In this document: positions 9,117-16,383 of the stretch, in pieces
Layout of the letters: each line of letters starts with the position of its first letter
Numbering within the stretch: the stretch's first letter is position 1
NCBI GenBank assembly: GCA_003134045.1
Contig: PLAH01000062.1
Coordinates: 1 to 32,184, forward strand
Length of the DNA stretch: 32,184 bases
Source: Gammaproteobacteria bacterium
GTDB taxonomy: Bacteria; Pseudomonadota; Gammaproteobacteria; Steroidobacterales; Steroidobacteraceae
Reading direction: 5' to 3'
Position numbers and translations under genes: made by a program
Notes under the pieces: model-generated
Database searches by the model: none
The model's input: the letters and a program-made list of their open reading frames with translations, nothing else
What the model was told of the DNA's origin: nothing

Positions 9117-9338
9117 TTACGAGTGCCCAGGCTGCCCGGTACGCAAGGCCGAGGCACCCGGGCTTTCGAGTATTTCACCTTTCGAGGCTCGCCGGCTGAT
9201 ATCACGACCCAGCCGAATCAGTCCCAACGAGTTCGGAGCGGTCCCGGCATAATCCATCCGGCAGTGGCCGTAGTTCAATGTCGTAACGACCAGCAGGGCC
9301 AGACTGATCTGGCGCGCGTAATTGAGAGTGCCATTCAT
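9117..9338 (-). CDS. Small conserved-looking protein of unknown function
   Basis: A 73-aa product beginning MNGTLNYARQISLALLV and containing 'SLGLIRLGRDISRRASKGE'. The start codon overlaps the stop of the upstream gene (ATGA at 9335-9338), a strong sign of translational coupling. The N-terminal ~20 residues are moderately hydrophobic but do not form a clear signal peptide. A related ORF sits on the other side of the ynfA-like gene. I do not recognise the family. Confidence 0.5.
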   Translation of the reverse strand: MNGTLNYARQISLALLVVTTLNYGHCRMDYAGTAPNSLGLIRLGRDISRRASKGEILESPGASALRTGQPGHS

Positions 9339-9856
9339 GCGGCCTGCCCCTCCAGGATGGCCGCTATTTTAGTTCGCCATTTTCCCCGCGACATGGCGAA
9401 GGGCTCGAGCGCCTTCTGCAGCAGCCACTCCGGCGAAGAACCCTGATCGGACGTTCTGCCGGATTGCGCCGGACTTGCGCGTCCTATGATCTCAATCATT
9501 TTCAGGACGGTGAGCTCGGCGGCCGTCAAAGCGAAGGTACGCACCCGCTCAGCATTACGAGCCCCCGACACGAGCGCAATGAGGAGACCCGGCGCGCTCA
9601 AGCCTTCGAGGTCGTTCGAAAGAGCAGCAAAGCTCGAAGACACGATCTTGACGGGGACCGCCTCCAGGGTACCCACGGGAGTTCCGCCGCCGAGATATGC
9701 GAGCATATCGGTGTCGCAAGCGCCCATCGGAAGAGCGAGGTACACGCCATCTTCCAGCAGTTCCTCCATCAGTCGGGCGCGCCCCAGCAGTTCTCGTATA
9801 TCGACTTCCCCGCGTTCGCGCGATTCAAAACGGAGGCTGTTCACGTGAGACCTCAT
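9335..9856 (-). CDS. Hypothetical protein in an EF-hand/YnfA gene group
   Basis: About 173 aa from ATG 9856. GTG at 9844, with GAGG six bases upstream, is an equally good start, and the frame is open to a GTG at 9898. The N-terminal part is charged and helical ('RERGEVDIRELLGRARLMEELLEDGVYLALP'), a Gly-rich stretch ('MLAYLGGGTPVG') follows, and the C-terminal part ends 'EWLLQKALEPFAMSRGKWRTKIAAILEG'. No membrane segment, signal peptide or known catalytic motif is visible. Upstream is a small EF-hand gene and downstream, overlapping by ATGA, a small gene. The function is unknown; the overlaps on both sides support a real gene. Confidence 0.55.
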   Translation of the reverse strand: MRSHVNSLRFESRERGEVDIRELLGRARLMEELLEDGVYLALPMGACDTDMLAYLGGGTPVGTLEAVPVKIVSSSFAALSNDLEGLSAPGLLIALVSGARNAERVRTFALTAAELTVLKMIEIIGRASPAQSGRTSDQGSSPEWLLQKALEPFAMSRGKWRTKIAAILEGQAA

Positions 9857-9873
9857 GCGCAGTCTTCGGGTAA

Positions 9874-10056
9874 CTACCGTTGGTCCGAGTCCGGACACGA
9901 GACCGCGTGCACGAAGAGCGCAAGCTCATCGGCATCCAACTCACCGTCATGGTTTCTATCCGCACGAGCGAACTGCATCTCCAGAAATCGAAATACCTGA
10001 TCCTTCGAAACCGTTTTAGTGGCCGCAATGGATCTCGCGTAATCTTGGATCGCCAC
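9874..10056 (-). CDS. Small EF-hand calcium-binding protein
   Basis: A 60-aa product from GTG 10056 with GGAGG at a good distance upstream. It carries one canonical EF-hand loop, D-R-N-H-D-G-E-L-D-A-D-E, with Asp/Asn/Asp at the coordinating positions, the conserved Gly at loop position 6 and Glu at position 12, flanked by helices ('DQVFRFLEMQFARA' and 'LALFVHAVS'). No signal peptide, so probably cytoplasmic. Its 3' end lies within the possible 5' extension of the next minus-strand gene. The loop is a direct sequence observation; Ca2+ binding is inferred from the family. Confidence 0.65.
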   Translation of the reverse strand: MAIQDYARSIAATKTVSKDQVFRFLEMQFARADRNHDGELDADELALFVHAVSCPDSDQR

Positions 10057-10249
10057 GTCAAGGACCTCCGGCGGTGAATCGCCTCGCTGGGCACGCGAAG
10101 GAGAGGATAGGGAGGGAACAATAAAAATGTCGTAAATACGGCAGACTCAGTTATCTCTGCACCGATGGCGTTGCGCTTTTTACGGGAATTTTATGGGTTG
10201 ACTGCAATCATGGGTTGGAGTTCAGCCGTCAATCCCGGGAGCGGAATAT

Positions 10250-10690
10250 ATGTCACCTCTCACATCGAGCACGGCCGCGCATCTCGACGTACCTCGCACC
10301 CCATCGAGAATCGAGGCGGTCGGCGTCGTCATACCCGCGCGGAATCAGGCCGGCGCGATCGCGCAATGCATCTTCAGCCTATTCGCGGCCAACGATTATT
10401 CCGGTTGGCGCCACTCGTTGTGGATCGTCGTGGTGGCGGATGCCTGCATGGATGACACGGCCAAGCGAGCCCGACATGCCGTCGGCGCATTCGGCGAGGT
10501 ATTGGAGATTGCCGCTCGGTCGGACCGAACGGCCCATCGCCTCGGCACGAGCGCCGTCCTTGAACATTTCCGCCGGAAACCACGGCATGCCCTTCTGTTG
10601 GCTGCCGCCGGCGCAGACACGCCCGTAAGGCGCGACTGGATCGACGCAAGCCTCCAAAGCCCCGACTCCGCCTCGGTATGGGCCGCATGA
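10250..10690 (+). pseudogene. Truncated family-2 glycosyltransferase
   Basis: A 146-aa ORF with GGGAGCGGA before its ATG. It matches the N-terminal GT-A nucleotide-binding half of a GT2 glycosyltransferase: 'AVGVVIPARNQAGAIAQCIFSL', 'LWIVVVADACMDDT', then 'HALLLAAAGADTPVRRDWID', where intact enzymes usually have a TDAD-type DxD motif; here the first Asp is lost (AGAD). The ORF stops just after, so the acceptor-binding and C-terminal regions are missing. Most likely a remnant, although a short expressed protein cannot be excluded. It stands alone on the plus strand. Confidence 0.6.
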
Positions 10691-10791
10691 GGCCGAGGCC
10701 GCGGATCGACCTTACCGAGTGATGTGCTCGGTCCGACTGAATTACGTAAGTGAACGCGGCAGTCAACGTCGCCGTGCCGGCGATTCGCGCG

Positions 10792-12246
10792 TCAGGCGAA
10801 GTACACCGTCTTCAACTCGAAGTAAGGATCGAGGCCCTCGATACCGCCTTCGCGCCCGAGTCCGGATTCCTTGAAGCCGCCGAACGGCATCTTCGGATCC
10901 ACGATCAGACCGTTGACGGTCACGCTGCCGGAGCGGATGCGCCGCGCCACGGCGAAGCCCTCTTCCGGATCGGAAGTGTAGACCGCGCCGTGCAATCCGT
11001 AGCGCGTGCCGTTGGCGATGTCCACCGCCTCATCGAGCGTGTCGTAGGCGATGACCGAGACCACCGGCCCGAAGATCTCCTCCTGCGCGATGGTCATGCG
11101 GCTGTCGACGCCGGCAAACACCGTGGGCTCGATGAAATAGCCGCGTGAGAATCCCTGCGGACGGCCGCCGCCCAACACGAGGCGAGCGCCCTCGCGCTTG
11201 CCGGTCTCGATGTAACCTCGCACCCGTTGCAGTTGGCGGTCCATGGCGAGCGGGCCCATTTGCGTGGCGGCATCGAACGGATCGCCCACGCGCACCTGTT
11301 TCACCGCAGAAGTGTAGGCGTCGAGGATCTCTTGCTCGCGCGAGCGCGGCACCAGAATGCGCGTGAGCGAGAAACATACCTGGCCCGTGATGGGCATGGA
11401 GTACGGCACCACGCTCTGAAGCATCTGTTCGACGTTCGCCGACGGCAGCACCACTGCCGCCGATTTTCCACCGAGTTCGAAACTGGTTCGCGTGAGGCGC
11501 TGAGCCGCCACGCCGGCGATGTGTTTTCCAGCCGCGGTGCTGCCCGTGAAACTGATCTTGTCGACGCCCGGATGTCGGATGAGGTAATCCCCCACTTCCC
11601 GACCCGCGGGCACCACGTTGAACACTCCCGGCGGCAAGCCCGCGGCCTGCATGCATTCCGCGAGCAGATAGGCATCGATCGGCGTCTCCGGCGACGGCTT
11701 GGCCACCACGGTGCAACCGGCCGCCAGCGCCGCGGCGACCTTGTAGCACAACAGAACCAGCGGAGCGTTCCACGGCGTAATCGCTGCCACGACGCCGACC
11801 GGCTCGCGAACGATCCGAGCCATGCGGCCGTCATCCCGCGTGCGCTCGTCGATCAGTCGGTAGCTGCTGATGAGGTCGCCGTAATAGTTGAACAACATCG
11901 GCGCCTGGCCCACGGCGTACTTCGTCAGCGAGATCGGCGCGCCCACCTGGGCGGTCCAGGCATTGGCGAGTTCCGGCAGACGCGCTTGCAGCGCCGCGCC
12001 GATTTTCAGCAGCACGCGGCCACGCTCCGCACCGCCGAGACGCGGCCATTCGCCGCTATCGAACGCGGTTCGCGCCGCCGCTACCGCATCGTCCACGTCC
12101 CGCTCGCCCGCTTCGGCCACCGTCATGAACTCCTCTTCGGTGACGGGCGAGACGACCGACAGCTTGCGCTCGGTATGCGGCTTCGACCAGGTTCCGCCGA
12201 TGAAGAAGGTATGCGGCGACTGTAAAGAAATAACGGGATGGTTCAC
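10792..12246 (-). CDS. NAD(P)-dependent aldehyde dehydrogenase
   Basis: A 484-aa protein of normal family length. Key motifs are ITPWN (Asn160, oxyanion/cofactor region), 'VVAKPSPETP' (cofactor-binding Lys), FTGSTAAGK (Rossmann loop), FELGGKSA with general base Glu257, catalytic Cys291 in 'TGQVCFSLTR', and 'EEIFGPVVSV' near the C-terminus. It oxidises an aldehyde to the acid in the cytoplasm; the substrate cannot be read from sequence. The start MNHPVISLQSPHTFFIGGTW gives the standard N-terminus. It lies downstream of a truncated dipeptidase gene on the same strand with a 188-base gap; no intact pathway partner is adjacent. Confidence 0.9.
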   Translation of the reverse strand: MNHPVISLQSPHTFFIGGTWSKPHTERKLSVVSPVTEEEFMTVAEAGERDVDDAVAAARTAFDSGEWPRLGGAERGRVLLKIGAALQARLPELANAWTAQVGAPISLTKYAVGQAPMLFNYYGDLISSYRLIDERTRDDGRMARIVREPVGVVAAITPWNAPLVLLCYKVAAALAAGCTVVAKPSPETPIDAYLLAECMQAAGLPPGVFNVVPAGREVGDYLIRHPGVDKISFTGSTAAGKHIAGVAAQRLTRTSFELGGKSAAVVLPSANVEQMLQSVVPYSMPITGQVCFSLTRILVPRSREQEILDAYTSAVKQVRVGDPFDAATQMGPLAMDRQLQRVRGYIETGKREGARLVLGGGRPQGFSRGYFIEPTVFAGVDSRMTIAQEEIFGPVVSVIAYDTLDEAVDIANGTRYGLHGAVYTSDPEEGFAVARRIRSGSVTVNGLIVDPKMPFGGFKESGLGREGGIEGLDPYFELKTVYFA

Positions 12247-12434
12247 TTCAAGCCCCCTTTCGGATATGACTGGATACCCATAACGACATGGGATGCCAAT
12301 TTGCCAGCGTGCAGAGTATCCCGCATTTACGATCGGTTTGCGCCGCCCCCACGCAATCTTGGATCTTCCGCATGAGATATTCCTTCGCCTGACCTACCGG
12401 CTTTCTTCCGACCATGCGTTACTACAGACTGTCA

Positions 12435-13004
12435 TCAATGGGAGACGCCCTGCAATTTCGCCGCCACGCGTTCGGTCTCGGCGAACACGCGCAGCACATT
12501 GCCGCCCGCGAGTTTGGCAATATCGGCATCGGTCCACCCGCGGCGAATCAGCTCGATGAGCAGGGCCGGATATCGGTTCACTCCCTCGAGACCCGCCGGC
12601 GCATCTTCGATGCCGTCGAAATCCGAGCCGAGGCCGACATGCTCGATACCGGCGACTTGACGGATGTGCTCGATGTGATCCGCCACCTGCGCGAGGGTCG
12701 CCGACGGCCGGGGATGCTCCTTCTCCCACGCGTCGATGGCGGCTTTGGCGCGTTCCGGTTGTCCGATGTACAGGCCCACGTAGGGCGGACTGTTGAATCG
12801 GGTACGCTCTGCGGCGTCGTCCGCATCCCAGCGATTACGCTCGGCGGACACATAGCCCGGTGCGAAATTGGCCATCACGACGCCCCCCTTGCCGGCCACC
12901 ATGCGCAGAATATCGTCGGGTACGTTGCGCGGGTGATCCACCAGGGCGCGAGCCGAGGAATGCGAAAAAATTACCGGCGCGGGCTGATGGCGTGAACTTA
13001 CCAT
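12435..13004 (-). pseudogene. 5'-truncated membrane dipeptidase (peptidase M19)
   Basis: 189 codons covering only the C-terminal half of a renal-dipeptidase-type enzyme: 'APVIFSHSSARALVDHPRNVPDD', 'GVVMANFAPGYVS', 'HIEHIRQVAGIEHVGLGSDFDGI' and 'GGNVLRVFAETE' are characteristic. Full-length enzymes are roughly 350-400 aa and place the HxD zinc ligands and the bridging Glu in the N-terminal half, which is absent; none of the three upstream frames contains it. The break at about 13000 is sharp, suggesting a deletion or rearrangement. The residual ORF lacks part of the dinuclear zinc site and should be inactive. Confidence 0.75.
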
Positions 13005-13139
13005 TCTCCAGGATCAACGCCGCAGGTATTCGCGCCGATTGGGGGCAATGCAGTCCGCGCGTTGTGTTCCGGCGAACCCGCCAAACGATCATCCGCGCTG
13101 CCCATGCCGGATGCGCACCCATTCGTCATAAAACAGGCA

Positions 13140-13155
13140 CTGTTTTTATATACAG
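13140..13155. promoter_or_regulatory. LexA (SOS) box-like site
   Basis: CTGT-TTTTATAT-ACAG is a perfect CTGT-N8-ACAG dyad with an AT-rich spacer, the consensus of gammaproteobacterial LexA boxes. It is 79 bases upstream of the ATG at 13235 and overlaps where a promoter would sit. The match is direct; LexA binding is inferred. Confidence 0.5.
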
Positions 13156-13234
13156 TCATCGCACTGTATGCTATGTTTACGCATCCATCAACCATGAGCA
13201 GGGCGCCGTTCGCGTCCGCTGCAGCGAGGTGTCC

Positions 13235-13621
13235 ATGGCTACGCGACAGACTGATTCGAAGCGGACTGAGCGGACTCGTGAGTCGAAGCGCAATCGCGTC
13301 GATGCCGGCGCGGCAGACGAGTCGAGCTCCGCGGATCACGTTTACGGCGTACCCGTCCCCGAGGCCCTGCACGAGGCCATCGAGATGGAGCGCGACAATC
13401 TGTCCAAGGCCGCGTCGGTGTTGGGCTGTCTCGCCAATTCGATGGAATACGATGACGACGCCGTCGACGGGCCCTACTATCCCGATGTTGCGCGCCTCGC
13501 GCGGCAACTGGTGACCCAGTCCATCAATGCTCTGGACTCGCTGACGCTGCAGCGCCTTTTATTGCGCGATAAGGTCAAGGAGGACTTCTACATGCCGCTT
13601 GCCAAGGCCTTCTACCACTAG
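13235..13621 (+). CDS. Hypothetical protein behind a LexA-like box
   Basis: A 128-aa protein whose ATG at 13235 has GAGG seven bases upstream. The first ~40 residues are basic/polar and probably disordered ('QTDSKRTERTRESKRNRVD'). The remainder is a predicted helical domain ('VPEALHEAIEMERDNLSKAASVLGCLANSM', 'YYPDVARLARQLVTQSINALDSL', 'LLLRDKVKEDFYMPLAKAFYH'). No signal peptide, membrane helix or recognised motif. I do not know the family. The LexA-type site upstream suggests damage induction. Its 3' end overlaps the convergent RAYT-like gene by 47 bases. Confidence 0.6.
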   Translation: MATRQTDSKRTERTRESKRNRVDAGAADESSSADHVYGVPVPEALHEAIEMERDNLSKAASVLGCLANSMEYDDDAVDGPYYPDVARLARQLVTQSINALDSLTLQRLLLRDKVKEDFYMPLAKAFYH

Positions 13622-14528
13622 CACTAGCGCGAACTTGCATCGCCCTGCCGCGGTCGCCCTCCCCATCATGGGCGGCAGCGAGCAGCCGTGCGGCTTCGTC
13701 GAACACCTGCGGCCGCGTCAGTCGAAAGTGCTCGGCTTGCTCGATCAGCGTCGAGCGACTTCGACCGAATAATCTCGACACATCGGCCACCGAGGCGCCC
13801 CGACGGGTCGCCAGCACCGCGACGATGGCTCTCGCCGTGCTCGCTGCCTGTGTGCGCGAGTTCGAGGTCATCTCGTTGTATGAGACGCCGCCATGGTGGG
13901 CAACGGCCCGCGCGACCGCGACGAGCCATGGCGGGTGCAACGCGCTGGGCTGCGGGCCTTGTCGGCCGGCCAACGGGCCGGCGGCGAGTGACCTCAGCGA
14001 ACGTCCTCGCGTCAGCGCGGCAATGATGTCGTGCGCCATCGGTTCTACCTGGCGTCGTCGATAGGCCGCGATCCCGTAGCCGCCCAACGCCTCCTGAACG
14101 CGCGACGTGGTGATCCACGGCATTGAATTCGGCGTCCGGTAGGCCAAGTCGGCCGTCCAGTTCGCACTCGTATGCGGGGCACGATGCAGCCAGATCACCA
14201 GCTCGTCGAGATACAGCTCCGCATCCAGCGCCACGCCGATGTAGTGCTTGAAAATTCCCTCCGGCCATCCGTAGCGTTTGCGCAAATGACCGGCGTAGGC
14301 GCCGGACAGATGCCGAACCGTGGAGCCGATGGACGCTTGCGCCAACTCCAACGCGAAGTGCATTTCCGGCCCTTCACACCGGCAGCCGTGAATGAACCCG
14401 CCGCACCAGAAAAGCATGCGCTCGGCCGCCGCGGCAAGCGCGGCCCAATCCTCGTCATCCCGAACCAGCGCCTGCGAGTGGCGACCGCGTAATGTGAGAT
14501 GAATGATGTGATCGGAGGAATTCAGCAT
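13575..14528 (-). CDS. RAYT-like (REP-associated) transposase-family protein with degenerate HUH motif
   Basis: 317 aa from ATG 14528. The N-terminal domain has the TnpA_REP/Y1 layout: 'HIIHLTLRGRHSQALVRDDEDWAAL', then the expected NHxH metal motif, 'YAGHLRKRYGWPEGIFKHY', 'AELYLDELVIWLHRAP' (usually YIHLNPV) and 'DLAYRTPNSMPWITTSRV'. The metal motif reads P54-E55-M56-H57, so the first His is replaced and nickase activity is doubtful. A C-terminal helix-turn-helix ('ASTARAIVAVLATRRGASVADVSRLFGRSRSTL') resembles the DnaA-like tail of some relatives. It starts 14 bases after the methyltransferase gene, same strand. I see no REP hairpin array nearby. It may be a domesticated DNA-binding protein or a decaying one. 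Confidence 0.6.
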   Translation of the reverse strand: MLNSSDHIIHLTLRGRHSQALVRDDEDWAALAAAAERMLFWCGGFIHGCRCEGPEMHFALELAQASIGSTVRHLSGAYAGHLRKRYGWPEGIFKHYIGVALDAELYLDELVIWLHRAPHTSANWTADLAYRTPNSMPWITTSRVQEALGGYGIAAYRRRQVEPMAHDIIAALTRGRSLRSLAAGPLAGRQGPQPSALHPPWLVAVARAVAHHGGVSYNEMTSNSRTQAASTARAIVAVLATRRGASVADVSRLFGRSRSTLIEQAEHFRLTRPQVFDEAARLLAAAHDGEGDRGRAMQVRASASGRRPWQAACRSPP

Positions 14529-14542
14529 ACCGACGGTCAAGG

Positions 14543-15541
14543 TCACCGACGCCGCAATAAAAACAAGCCGTAACGGAACACCGGGTCGATCCAACGGCGG
14601 GCCATCGTAAACCCGGCCCGCGCCCACATCGCGCCAAGATCATCGGGATCGAACTTCCACATGACTTCCGCCTCGATCAGTTCCGAGCGGACGAAGGTCA
14701 CCGTGAATCCGAGTTGGGCAAGCGTCACGGTTTGGTCCGTGAGGCTTTCGATGTGAACCTCGTTTCTCTTGGCCGTGGCGTCGTAGACCGACCGATAACC
14801 AAACTGCTCGACCCTGAAATTGCCGCCGTAGCGGCGGTTCAGGTGACTCAGCATATTGAGTGTCGACTGGGCACCGTAGCCCGCCGAGTCGTGATAGGCG
14901 CGCTCGATCGAGGCCGCGTCTTTCTCGAGATCGGCCGCCAGCAACACGTAATCCCCCGCCGCACTGTGACGGAACAGATGGGATAGCAGGTCATCGATTT
15001 CAAGGTTCTCGAGATTGCCGAATGCGCTCCCCAGAAACAGGAACAACTGGCCTCGAGGGAACGCCGGCAGCATGGGCAGCGCCTCCCGATAGCTTGCCCC
15101 GACGCAGTGAACCCAGAGGTGCGGAAAGTCCGCAGCGAGCCGGTGGGCGGCGACGAGCAACGTTTCGGTATCGAGATCGACCGGATAGTAGTCGCATCGC
15201 GTGCCCCGCCTGGCGTATTCGGCGAGCAGGAGTCCGGTCTTCTCGGCCGTCCCCGCCCCCAGTTCGACAATGGGTAGGAGTCCGCACAGCTCGACGATCT
15301 CTCGCGCATGTGCGCGCAGCAGCTGTGCCTCGACGCGCCGCAGGTAGTATTCCGGTGTCTTGCACTGCTGCTCGTAGAGTCGCGTTCCCCTCTCATCGTA
15401 CACATACAGCGACGCGATCTTCTTCGGGGACCTGCGAAGATTGCGGATGACATTCGGGCCGTCATGCGACAACGGATCCTCGGCCGACCGCCGCAGAAAG
15501 CGGACTCGCTCGTCCCCCGCCCGCAACGACGGCAAGCGCAT
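14543..15541 (-). CDS. EgtD-family SAM-dependent amino-acid N-methyltransferase
   Basis: A 332-aa protein of usual EgtD length (DUF2260/Methyltransf_33). Family marks: 'IASLYVYDERGTRLYEQQCKTPEYYLRRVEAQLL', SAM motif VELGAGTAEKT (92-102), 'YYPVDLDTETL', 'ASYREALPML', LGSAFGNLE (170-178), 'DLEKDAASIERAYHDSAGY' and 'YGGNFRVEQFGYRS'. EgtD makes N-alpha-trimethylhistidine for ergothioneine. Here the segment equivalent to the 'IEMHL' site reads NEVHI and the segment equivalent to 'TEIS.KF' reads AEVMWKF, so two positions known to contact histidine appear changed (from memory of the EgtD structure). No EgtB or EgtC is adjacent. The start overlaps the upstream oxygenase stop (TGATG). Family firm; substrate open. 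Confidence 0.82.
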   Translation of the reverse strand: MRLPSLRAGDERVRFLRRSAEDPLSHDGPNVIRNLRRSPKKIASLYVYDERGTRLYEQQCKTPEYYLRRVEAQLLRAHAREIVELCGLLPIVELGAGTAEKTGLLLAEYARRGTRCDYYPVDLDTETLLVAAHRLAADFPHLWVHCVGASYREALPMLPAFPRGQLFLFLGSAFGNLENLEIDDLLSHLFRHSAAGDYVLLAADLEKDAASIERAYHDSAGYGAQSTLNMLSHLNRRYGGNFRVEQFGYRSVYDATAKRNEVHIESLTDQTVTLAQLGFTVTFVRSELIEAEVMWKFDPDDLGAMWARAGFTMARRWIDPVFRYGLFLLRRR

Positions 15542-16383
15542 CAGTCGATCCGCCCGAAGAAGAGGTCTCGATCATGCTCGGACAGCCGCACGCCGGGTTC
15601 GGAGTCATAACTGAGGACGGCCGCGATCCGCGGGCCGCCGGAACGCACCGCGGTGACTCGATGCAGGGAGTGCCGGCCCCGGAAGAACACGAGGCACCCC
15701 GCGTGCGGGTGGTCGAGCTCGCGCGGAACGCCGCCGCCGGTCAATATCTCCTGCACGTCCGGGTAGTTTTCCCGCTCGTCCGAACGCAGATTGGGGACGT
15801 ATTCGAACGCACCGCCGACCGCCGCGGGTCTCAGCAGGAGGGTGACCGCATATTCGGCCTCGTCGAAATGCCAGCCCAGCTCATCGCCCGCTCCAAACAC
15901 GAGGACGTTCACCGAGGTCAATCCGTCGGCGTATCCATGCAGTGTGCGCGCGCCGACGATATCCGCAATGAGCTGCCGAAAGACGGCGGACTCGTGAATC
16001 CTTCGCAGCAGCGAGCCGGCCGACAATTGATCTTCGGCCAAGGTTCCCACGCGGGTGACCTGTTCCGAACGGCGTGGGTGTCCGAGGGGAAAGGCATGGT
16101 CCGCCGGCTGCAGGTAAACGGTCGAATACGTCGTGCTGGCATAGGCACCACCCAGCAGCGGCGTGATGTCGTCCAACACCGCTACGACCGCGGCAGCCGT
16201 GAGGAACTCATCCAACACACAGACCCCGTCGGTGTCGAATCGCCGACGCGCCTCATCGCGAAATCGGACGGCAGCGGAAGATCGTCCCTGAATGGGGTAG
16301 CGACGCGCGTCAACCATCGCGGCCACATCGAGCGGCGCCGGATGCGCCCTCGAGCGGCACACCGAACCAACCAGCCCGTTCAC
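15541..16383 (-). CDS. 2-oxoglutarate/Fe(II) oxygenase, BesD-like with hydroxylase-type HxD motif
   Basis: A 280-aa protein from GTG 16383, overlapping the upstream stop (GTGA). The double-stranded beta-helix carries the HxD...H facial triad: H172-F173-D174 in 'ELGWHFDEAEYAVTLLL' and H241 in 'FRGRHSLHRVT', with R252 in 'GGPRIAAVLSY' for 2-oxoglutarate. Conserved context ('GGAFEYVPNLRSDERENYPDV', 'SYDSEPGVRLSEHDRDLFFGR') is like the BesD group of free-amino-acid oxygenases and halogenases. Halogenases replace the Asp with Gly/Ala; here Asp is kept, so hydroxylation or another oxidation is expected. It lies between the diiron oxygenase and methyltransferase genes, implying a shared pathway. Motifs are seen directly; BesD kinship is from memory and would need a profile search. 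Confidence 0.78.
   Translation of the reverse strand: MNGLVGSVCRSRAHPAPLDVAAMVDARRYPIQGRSSAAVRFRDEARRRFDTDGVCVLDEFLTAAAVVAVLDDITPLLGGAYASTTYSTVYLQPADHAFPLGHPRRSEQVTRVGTLAEDQLSAGSLLRRIHESAVFRQLIADIVGARTLHGYADGLTSVNVLVFGAGDELGWHFDEAEYAVTLLLRPAAVGGAFEYVPNLRSDERENYPDVQEILTGGGVPRELDHPHAGCLVFFRGRHSLHRVTAVRSGGPRIAAVLSYDSEPGVRLSEHDRDLFFGRID

Noticed and set aside
8426..9205. Minus-strand frame of 259 codons across the ynfA-like gene
   Set aside because: Its upstream part is out of frame with the clear four-helix YnfA protein; only the last 64 codons may be meaningful and are listed separately.
10714..10732. Hairpin ACCGAG-TGATGTG-CTCGGT as terminator of the aldehyde dehydrogenase gene
   Set aside because: Short stem, wide loop and no T run on either strand.
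11227..12225. Plus-strand open frame of 332 codons
   Set aside because: Lies wholly antisense to the aldehyde dehydrogenase and shows no family motif; typical of high-GC shadow frames.
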